From: Cololabis saira
Taxonomy: Eukaryota > Chordata > Actinopteri > Beloniformes > Belonidae
NCBI RefSeq assembly: GCF_033807715.1
Contig: NC_084601.1
Coordinates: 15,864,690-15,928,689 of the forward strand
Reading direction: 5' to 3'
Length of the DNA: 64,000 nt
This document shows, in pieces, positions 57,176-64,000 of the stretch (position 1 is the stretch's first letter; every line of letters starts with the position of its first letter). The position numbers and the translations under genes were made by a program. Under the pieces are notes generated by a model. That model was not told the DNA's origin and did not search any database. It worked only from the letters and a program-made list of their open reading frames with translations.

Positions 57176-57562
57176 TGTGTGGCTTCTCTCTGCTCTGTGT
57201 ACGCATTGTTAAAAGAAATTAAGGGGTGAAAGTATTTTTAAAGACTCTCTTGGTGTATATAAATGCCTAGTTATAAACCAACTTTTAAAAACCAACGGTG
57301 CCAGAAATATAAACTTCTGGCAGCGCATTCTCTCTTGAGGTTTATGGCATTTCTCTCTCAGACTTGAGCATGTTGAACTTCTTGGATGGCGTGTACTCCT
57401 GTCAGGGAAGAGCTGACCTACATGTAGGGGTGTTTTCTTTCGGAGGGTGAGTCAGCTGCGCGTGGAAAGCACAGGACACCGTGGTTTCTGTCGGATGACT
57501 CAACCAGCCCGAAAGTTTCTCCCGACTCCTGGAATCCTGTACATGCGGGGGGCCCGTAGGAA

Positions 57563-57580
57563 GGGCGCCCTCTGGCGGCC
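57563..57580 (-). promoter_or_regulatory. CTCF-like motif, reverse
   Basis: Minus-strand reading GGCCGCCAGAGGGCGCCC fits the CTCF core CCGCCAGAGGGCGC very well. About 0.4 kb beyond the ptp4a2 3' end. Confidence 0.6.
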
Positions 57581-57721
57581 GAGCGCCGCCAATGCAAAAA
57601 CAATCCCGAAAACGTGGAGCGGTAACCACGCACGCTTGTGGAGGAGTTCTCTGAAAATCTGAGTTCGTTGGGTTGGAGAGGAATCTGATAATTGACATGA
57701 TAGCGCTGCTTAAGTTCACTG

Positions 57722-58490
57722 CATTGATTGATTGAAATCTTTATTTCGAGCGTACATAAAAAAAGAATTACACAAAACAAAAAAAGAATACAAATAAACA
57801 GTCATTAAACAAAATCAAAGGGAAATAAACCTTCATGCCCGTAAAGGAGTAGGAGGAAGTAAAAAGGTGAGGTCCTACCCTTTGTTTCTATTTCAATTTG
57901 TTTGAAAATAAAAATAAGAAAAAATAAAACAGCAAGCTTTACTTTATAAAAAAAATTATACCTCCTATTACATTATAAAAATATTACAGCACTTCATTGC
58001 AATATTATACCTGGGCATTATAAATATACTTGAGCATTATAAATATTATACCTGAGCATTATAAGTGACACACCCACACACCCCCTATATAATTATTATA
58101 CCATTTTATATATGTACACTATGCTGAATCCCCACACAATCACTACCTCATGTCTCCTCTTCCCTGTATTTGGCAAAAATCATTTCTTTGTATTTGCTTT
58201 TGAATCTGTAGATGGTTGGACATTGTTTCAGCTCCTTACATGCATGCATTAATAAGTACCATGATGCAGTCATTTCGACAGCGCTGCAGTTTGCCCTGGG
58301 TAACTTCACTACATCCGTGCCCCCGCGCCTGCTTTGAATAAAATGAACACCATTTCCTTTGAAATCTGACAGGCGAGACCTCTGATTTGCATTCAGCTTG
58401 TTATTCATTGTTCTGGTTGATGTGTAGAAGCTTTTGTTGTAGAGTAACAGACAACATGACAGCGACGGCACTCGCGTTCAGGATGAAGTG
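57722..58490 (-). mobile_element. LINE fragment, 3' end and ORF tail
   Basis: The minus strand ends in (CAAT)n after 'gctcgaaataaagatttcaa', the same family ending as at 19500-19866. The frame 58148-58471 (minus) contains LKQCPTIYRFKSKYKEMI, a typical non-LTR ORF2 C-terminus. The 5' boundary near 58490 is approximate. Confidence 0.72.
58148..58471 (-). pseudogene. LINE ORF C-terminal remnant
   Basis: 107-codon frame with Arg/Lys-rich sequence and a final KYKEMIFAKYREE-type tail like other LINE ORF2 ends. No catalytic motifs remain. Confidence 0.6.
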
Positions 58491-59418
58491 TAGACACAGT
58501 TGACCTTCCAGACCTTTTGGAGTTTTGTAATTGCAGCTCTTTTACCCACTTAGTGAAACATAACTTTGGATGACACATTTACAGACGCATATCAAAAGGC
58601 TGAGACTACACCTGTAAAGGATTCGTCTCAATTTTCCCAGATTGAAATAAACTTTTTGTGATTTTTATTGTTCTTTTTGCCCTTAAGAGGTAAAAAAAGA
58701 AAAAGAAAAGAAGACATCAGACAGTAGTTATGATTTCGACATGTGCAGTGAGTCCGGGATGGGAAGAGAGCAGGAGATGACATTCTTCTACATTCTTAGT
58801 GGTCACCAACATGGTTTCTTTGACTTTGTGGCATATTTAACAAGAATAAAGAAGCCAGTAGTTGTTTAACAAGTAGATGGGATTCCCCCATCCCTGCGTC
58901 ATAACATATTTATTTGAGAGTTCAGGGCCTACTTCATATCATGGTCATATTTCCTGCAACATCATGTGGACCGCAGTGTCTGGGAGACAGGAGGAAGGTC
59001 ACTATAACCCCTGGGTTCGTTTATCGAGGCACTGTGTTGTGTGATCTGTGCTGATTGTAGTTTGGCTTCGACTCACTGACATAAACCAGACTTTTCCTGA
59101 AAAAAAACACCAAACAAAAAAACGTTTGGAAGGCAGCAGAAGTTGCTCCAAAACCTGTAATTCAGCGTTGTTAATGACTTGTGTTCGAGCGCCCTCTGGT
59201 GGTCAGCGGCGGCATTGACGCCAGTTTGCTCTGTTGCTCGATGACTGTATTTCTATAAAACTGGGTTTTGTTATGACACTGACATCGTTGATCCATGCAC
59301 CCCCTTATAATGGCAAAAAAAGTCTGTTCCCTTTTTATTTCTGTGGAAGGGATGAGGGGGTTTTGACCACGGTGCTGTAAGGAAACAAAAAACTAACTGG
59401 AGACCTTTCCTCTCTTAG
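58491..59418. other. Intergenic DNA
   Basis: No gene. Contains the CTCF-like motif at 59187-59205. Confidence 0.5.
59187..59205 (-). promoter_or_regulatory. CTCF-like motif, reverse
   Basis: Minus-strand reading TGACCACCAGAGGGCGCTC matches the CTCF consensus CCASYAGRKGGCRC throughout the core. The best motif match in the window. Confidence 0.65.
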
Positions 59419-59434
59419 CTCAAGTAAGACTTTT

Positions 59435-59847
59435 TTTTTTTTTTTTTTATTGTATTTTTATATTTTCAGACACAAAAAGAGGGGTATACCTTAGATACAT
59501 AGAACACAAACCCCCACAACTCAATTTCCAAAAATAAAAAAATAAAAAAAGTCAAAGTCCATACATACCAAAACATATTTCATAGTGCTATAATCATGCC
59601 AAATATACTAACCAAAATTTCTACTCAATGCACTAATTGAGAATACCAGATAGTACTACCCTATCTGTTCTATCAATGACTCTGAAATAATAATTAAATA
59701 GTTAAATAATATTCCTACCTACTTCTTGATGAAGGGGACTTATCAAAAAAAAAAAAAAAAAAGTAGGAAACACTTAATGTCATTACTTTCTTATCCTAAG
59801 TTGGGGCTGGTCCGTTAAAGAACAAAAATGATATCCAAATATATACC
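59435..59847 (-). mobile_element. L1-type retroinsertion with 16-bp TSD
   Basis: Flanked by ctcaagtaagactttt at 59419-59434 and 59848-59863. Poly-T follows the left copy, so the inserted RNA was copied from the minus strand with its poly-A tail at the low-coordinate end. The body has no open frame and an internal A run at 59745-59762. It is either a 5'-truncated LINE 3'UTR or a retrocopy of a non-coding transcript. Confidence 0.88.
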
Positions 59848-60000
59848 CTCAAGTAAGACTTTTAAATTTGGATCAGTCGGACCACAAGACCGTTTGGTAC
59901 CTCAGAGCATCTTAAATGATATTGTTCCCACAGAAAGAATCAGGACTTCTTTTTCATATCTTCAGAGACTTCTCGAGGTTCACTAGCAGACTATTGACCC

Positions 60001-60381
60001 TGTTGTGGAAAAACCTGATAAACCTCTTTAACACATTATTTCCAACTAGGTAAATAACTGGACTGAAAACTGAGTGTCTAAATTACCAAGATTAAGTCTT
60101 GAGAAATGATCCAGATGTTTGTAGATTTAATTAAACAGTTGCAGGCAAAAGGGTCAGAACATACATCAGGTGTCTTGATGCAGACAATGAAACAGAGGAG
60201 CATACAGATTTTGAAGTGTAGATGATGATATATTCTAGTAGAGAAAACATTGGTGTTCCCACCACTAATCTTTGTTTGGGCAGAGCAGCAGTCTGCACCT
60301 GTAGTTGGCCACGGCTATATTCTGAGGTTCTCAGCAGTTTTGTTTCCATCAAGTATGGGAAGCACTTTTTTTCCCATCACA
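60001..60381 (-). repeat. 3' LTR of the retroviral element
   Basis: Right edge reads cccatcaca, left edge tgttgtgg. Aligns along its length with the other LTR. Confidence 0.88.
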
Positions 60382-60593
60382 CTCCACACTTTTTCACCTA
60401 CCCTGTACTCCACCACAGAGAGCAAAGGAGGCTGCAAAGTTCATAGAATCCCTATAAAGATGCAGCACCACTCACCTCTGTAGCCACTAGAAAAGTCCTA
60501 GAATGACAGAGGTCTGTAAAAGACTTACTAGCAACTAACTACTCTCTCTATGGGTAAAACCCTTTATTAAGGGGAAAAAAAACACAGAACCCA

Positions 60594-60990
60594 CTAAACT
60601 ACAAATATAATGGAACAATTTAAAACACATCCCAGTTCATTTTCTGAGCTGTGCTCAGAACAGATCGGATCTGCCTGCCAGTTTATATCCAGCAAGGAAG
60701 TTGCTCTGGCAGTAAAAAGATTGGCAGCATTAATTGCTCTCATAATCATGGAAAGTACACATGGAATCACACAGCAGAACAAAATGCAAATGATACAGAT
60801 TATAGGAAAAAATGGCAAGCCCAGTTTCAGCATCACAGAAACCCAGGGGCCCGATGTCAACGGCTGCCACGCATCGAATCCTCAGGTTCCCGACGAATCG
60901 GAGGAGATTATTAAAATGGGATACTACATGGGTCAAGTTATCAGTAAAATCTGGGACATATGTGCAACACGTTTCCCAAATAATGTGCAC
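60594..60990 (-). pseudogene. Retroviral envelope transmembrane remnant
   Basis: In one minus frame a Cys-Cys pair followed by YVPD lies where the TM ectodomain cysteine motif is expected. In another frame, nearer the 3' LTR, a hydrophobic membrane-spanning stretch with Cys residues and a short tail follows. The two parts are out of frame and the surface subunit is absent, so this is an inactive relic. Similarity is judged by motif order only. Confidence 0.6.
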
Positions 60991-61050
60991 AACACCCCCC
61001 TGGGCAGCCTGGACTTGTTCTAAGACTATCCTATTCTGTAATGCAACATT

Positions 61051-61097
61051 GACTTCGGATCAGAAGATTGAAGGTTTGAGTCGCTTCGTGTTCGCCA
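61051..61097. other. tRNA-Arg 3'-half match (extended primer-binding region)
   Basis: On the + strand, gacttcggatcagaagattg starts a stretch that continues to cgtgttcgcca. It matches tRNA-Arg(UCG) from the anticodon loop through the T arm to the CCA end with a few mismatches. CCA is not encoded in nuclear tRNA genes, so it comes from a mature tRNA, as expected for a primer site. Mismatches in the T stem exclude a working tRNA. Confidence 0.8.
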
Positions 61098-61102
61098 AAA
61101 AA

Positions 61103-61486
61103 TGTTGTGAAAAACCTGATAAACCTGTTTAACACATTATTTCCAACTAGGTGAATAACTGGACTGAAAACTGAGTATCTAAGTTACCAAGAATAAGACT
61201 TGAGATATGATCCAAATGTTTGTAGATTTAAGTAAAACAGTTGTATGCAAAAGGGTCAGAACATACATCAGGCGTCTCGATGCAGAATGACAATGAAACA
61301 GAGGACCGTACTGATTTTGAAGCATGGAGGATGATACATTCTAGTAGAGAAAACATTTGTGTTCCCACCACTAATCTTGGTTTGGGCAGAGTAGCAGTCT
61401 GCACCTGTAGTCGGCCAAGGCTATATTCTGAGGTTCTCAGCAGTTTTGTTTTCATCAAATATGGGAAGCACTTTTTTCCCATCACA
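61103..61486 (-). repeat. 5' LTR of the retroviral element
   Basis: Same edges as the 3' LTR. It abuts the primer-binding region through a 5-nt spacer, which fixes it as the 5' copy on the minus strand. Confidence 0.88.
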
Positions 61487-61491
61487 GACCC

Positions 61492-61835
61492 CACAGCCTT
61501 TTTACAGCCACATTATTTCCTTTTTGGGTTCAATAAAATATTTTCTATTCTCAACTTGACTGCAGCGACTTGTTTGACTCCATGCAAACGTTTTTCAGAG
61601 GCGCCCCAGAGCTCCTGCATGAATTTTGGTGAGAGATTCGTGCTTGCGTCCGGAGGCCCAGAGTCAGTGGACGTGACTCGGTTTTAGTTTGTCTTTCACA
61701 AAAAAAACAAACATTTCTCCTAATTCTCTGAACTTTATAATTGCATTATGTGGTCCTTGCCCACACAGTTTCTCACAAGATGGTGGAACCCCCAGTGGGA
61801 TTTCTTTCTTTCTGCGTGGGATACTCCTTAGATAG
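61492..61835. other. Intergenic DNA, nothing seen
   Basis: No supported feature between the LTR element and repeat R1 copy C. Confidence 0.5.
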
Positions 61836-62384
61836 AGATGGATTAAAAAGGCCCAAACATTTGCATGTTGTGGCCTGGCTCACACTCTTACGCAGGCAAA
61901 GTCTGCATGATATGGAGGAATCACCCACATTTACGTAGTGTAGCTCTTAATCACTTGAAGTAGTTCCTTTATCTCAAGCAAACCGGCGGAGAGGAGTCAA
62001 CCCAGTGTGGTTACTTCAGTACAAGGCCAACTCCACCATGTTTGGAGCGAAAGAAGACGAAGAGATCCGAGTGATTGGGACCAATCAAGGCTCCAACGAA
62101 GGGAGGGCTAAATCTAAACCACGGTTCCTCGCCATCAGTTTAGCCAATTATATTGGAATCATTTATCTAAATATTTGCATTTCTGTGAGTAGAAAACTAT
62201 GATGGATATTCTGTTCAGTGGTCTTTTTTTGCAGTTTGTCTGTCGAACAGCAAAGGTCAGAGTGTAAGTTTACTTTGAATCTCCAGTAAGAAAAACTGTA
62301 ATTGAGAGAAGTTGTTTGTCTATATTTCTAACTAAGTTTCTTCTTTCTCATATCAACGAGCACGCAGGATTAAAATACCTAACA
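61836..62384 (-). repeat. Interspersed repeat family R1, copy C (inverted)
   Basis: The reverse complement aligns with copies A and B from 'gttaggtattttaatcctgcg' to 'gtttgggcctttttaatcc'. The end 'ggctaaaataaatg' of the other copies is missing, so it is slightly truncated. Confidence 0.85.
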
Positions 62385-63280
62385 ACATCAACAAATGAAC
62401 TGGCCGCTGACGTTAGTTATAATCCCACAAAAAAAGAAAAAAACATGCCAAAAGCATATTTTGTCACTTGATAAGTGGACATCTTTCATATTTACCACAA
62501 ATAAGACGAGAGAAAGAACAACAGAGGTGTTGTGTTCCTGTACAAGCAGACCTTGATCCTCATCCCTCTGGGCTTCACACACATGCAGCTGGATCTGGGC
62601 CGAGGTGCCATTGTGAATCGTGGCCCTTTAAAAATGCATGCGCGCTCTCGGCTCTGTATCTTTAATGAGGTGTGTCTGAAATATTTGATAGCCTCGCGCT
62701 CATTTGAAAAACAAATACGTTTACTGCCATTAATATTTGATACGGAAATGAATATATGTAAAACACATACATTAATTAGTCTGTTTTGATCAATTGTCTG
62801 TGTCGAATGTTTCCGCGCGGCGACTCCCCGCGGGCGACGCTGCCGCGCATCACCCTCCGCCGCGCCGCAGCAGAACCGTGTCATTTTCAAAGCGGGATTA
62901 AACATCTTTTAAGTTGGTGTACACTGGGAAGAAACGAGAGAGAGATCAGTTCACACCCAGCAGAGGCAGATTTGTAAAATGAGTTGTTTGAACGCTGTTT
63001 GAAAGAGGTGTGAGTAGAAATCAAACCGGTGGCGCTGGTAGCTCTGATACAAGGGCCCACGGGGGCCCACGAATGGCCCCCTATCAAAGCCCCACGTTGT
63101 ATCTGCTTTTCAAGTTTTATTTGATCAATACTTCCGTTTCAGTGAATAGCAACGCGATTAAAACCTGATTTCCATTTTGGAGAAGTTGTTTTTTTTAATC
63201 TTTCAGCTCAAGTGGCTTTATTTATTTATTTTTGTTGAAACTGCAAATTCTTATAATATTTTGGTCTGTTTCTGCTTCAT
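62385..63280. other. Non-coding DNA with a small CpG-rich patch
   Basis: No gene. About 70 bp at 62810-62878 is very CpG-rich and lies beside an AT-rich block with TTAATTA-type words (62690-62790). Confidence 0.5.
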
Positions 63281-63405
63281 GGGTTTCCATCAAAATGTTG
63301 TTGACATGTGGGAGCAGCTAATCAAGCTTTCCAAAAAAACAGCTTCTGACCCGAATAACCCCGAATTCAGAGAAAGCAGTACAAAGCAGATGTATTTCAG
63401 TCACC

Positions 63406-63933
63406 ATGGATTCTGCTAGTAAAGCGGATACTGGTTTATCTCACCTCTGGCTCTCTCAAACATGTAATAACATTGACTGGTTGAAACTAACTGTTGAGCA
63501 AAAGTTGAAAGATCAATTTCTGCAAAAATGGCGAAGTGAACTCTATAGGATGAGATCATGTGATATTTATGTAGAGTTTAAGCAAGAGTTTAAGCTAGAA
63601 CAGTTATTGTGTCAAAATCAAAAGTATAGACAGGCCATTTGTAATTTTAGGATGAATAACAGCATAATACCAAAAGTCACTGGAAGTAAAAGTTTGGATA
63701 GAAGTCAGAGATTCTGTAACCTCTGTAACGTCCACCGTATTGGAGATGAGTTTCATATTTTGTTTGAATGTAAAAATGTAAATATAATGAATCTCAGACA
63801 AAAATATTTACCAAAGTATTATCCAAACCGACCATCTATGTTTAAATTGATTTTGTTACTTCAATCTAATAAGTTAAGTGTTATTTATAAATTAGGCGCC
63901 TTTTTGAAGAATGTCCTTCCTCTGTTTAAATGA
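63406..63933 (+). pseudogene. LINE ORF2 C-terminal region
   Basis: A 175-codon frame. It contains HLWLSQTCNNIDWLK and, near residue 106, a CCHC knuckle (CNLC, then H and C in IGDEFHILFEC), followed by LRQKYLPKYY. This order is typical of the C-terminus of a group of non-LTR retrotransposon polyproteins. No RT motifs are present, and the element is 5'-truncated. Its 3'UTR runs to or past the window end. Confidence 0.75.
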
Positions 63934-64000
63934 TTTTTATTTTGCCAAATTGAGTATTTTAGTTGAACATGTACAGCCCGCCACTTGCTATAAATGTACA

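Larger units (their letters stand above)
60001..61486 (-). mobile_element. Deleted endogenous retrovirus (LTR element)
   Basis: Two direct repeats, 60001-60381 and 61103-61486, begin TG and end CA and are flanked by a 5-bp duplication gaccc (59996-60000, 61487-61491). A primer-binding region complementary to tRNA-Arg lies next to the right LTR (61051-61097), so the element is transcribed on the minus strand. The 721-bp interior lacks gag and pol. Remaining coding traces resemble the transmembrane subunit of a retroviral envelope, split over two frames, so it cannot encode a product. The LTRs differ at many positions, so the insertion is not recent. Confidence 0.88.

Noticed and set aside
60610..61023. 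137-codon + frame inside the LTR element
   Set aside because: The primer site and envelope traces place the element on the minus strand, so this frame is antisense and probably accidental.
61051..61097. tRNA-Arg gene
   Set aside because: Only the 3' half is present, with an encoded CCA and T-stem mismatches, next to an LTR; it is a primer-binding region.

Overview
This is vertebrate nuclear DNA, most likely from a percomorph-type teleost. The evidence is intron-split genes with GT-AG junctions, long CA/TG, TA and CGTG microsatellites, many short hAT elements with 8-bp target duplications, decayed Tc1 copies, a tRNA-derived SINE, fish-type LINE fragments and a small endogenous retrovirus. The species cannot be named from the window. 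Gene density is low: two protein-coding genes are supported, both on the + strand.

Layout. 1-21.7 kb is 5' flank (or upstream-intron sequence) of the first gene. It has no supported exon and holds one hAT element, microsatellites, a C/A-rich repeat, a SINE and a 5'-truncated LINE. 21.8-31.9 kb carries col8a2 (type VIII collagen alpha-2): a short signal-peptide exon, a 4.65-kb intron filled with repeats, and one large exon encoding the whole collagen helix and C1q head, followed by a 3.4-kb 3'UTR. 32-35.7 kb is the intergenic gap, mostly three stacked hAT elements ending at the edge of a CpG-rich segment. 35.7-57.2 kb carries ptp4a2 (PRL-2 phosphatase): a non-coding first exon in the CpG island, a 17.4-kb intron, then five exons with coding sequence. 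57.2-64 kb is downstream DNA with LINE fragments, an L1-type insertion with a 16-bp duplication, a 1.5-kb LTR element (deleted retrovirus), an inverted copy of a repeat also seen at 15.7 and 22.5 kb, and a LINE C-terminal ORF cut by the window end.

The genes do not form a pathway. COL8A2 and PTP4A2 both lie on human chromosome 1p, so their adjacency here probably reflects conserved synteny. col8a2 encodes a secreted short-chain collagen of basement-membrane-like matrices. ptp4a2 encodes a prenylated membrane-associated phosphatase linked to magnesium transport.

The most interesting points are: (1) a 35-codon upstream ORF created by splicing ptp4a2 exon 1 to exon 2; (2) a hAT-type MITE sitting 22 bp from the ptp4a2 exon 2 acceptor that seems to supply the branch point; (3) a retroviral element whose primer-binding region matches 47 nt of a tRNA-Arg 3' half instead of the usual ~18; (4) CTCF-like motifs in convergent orientation around ptp4a2. 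All are sequence-based inferences that need the stated checks.
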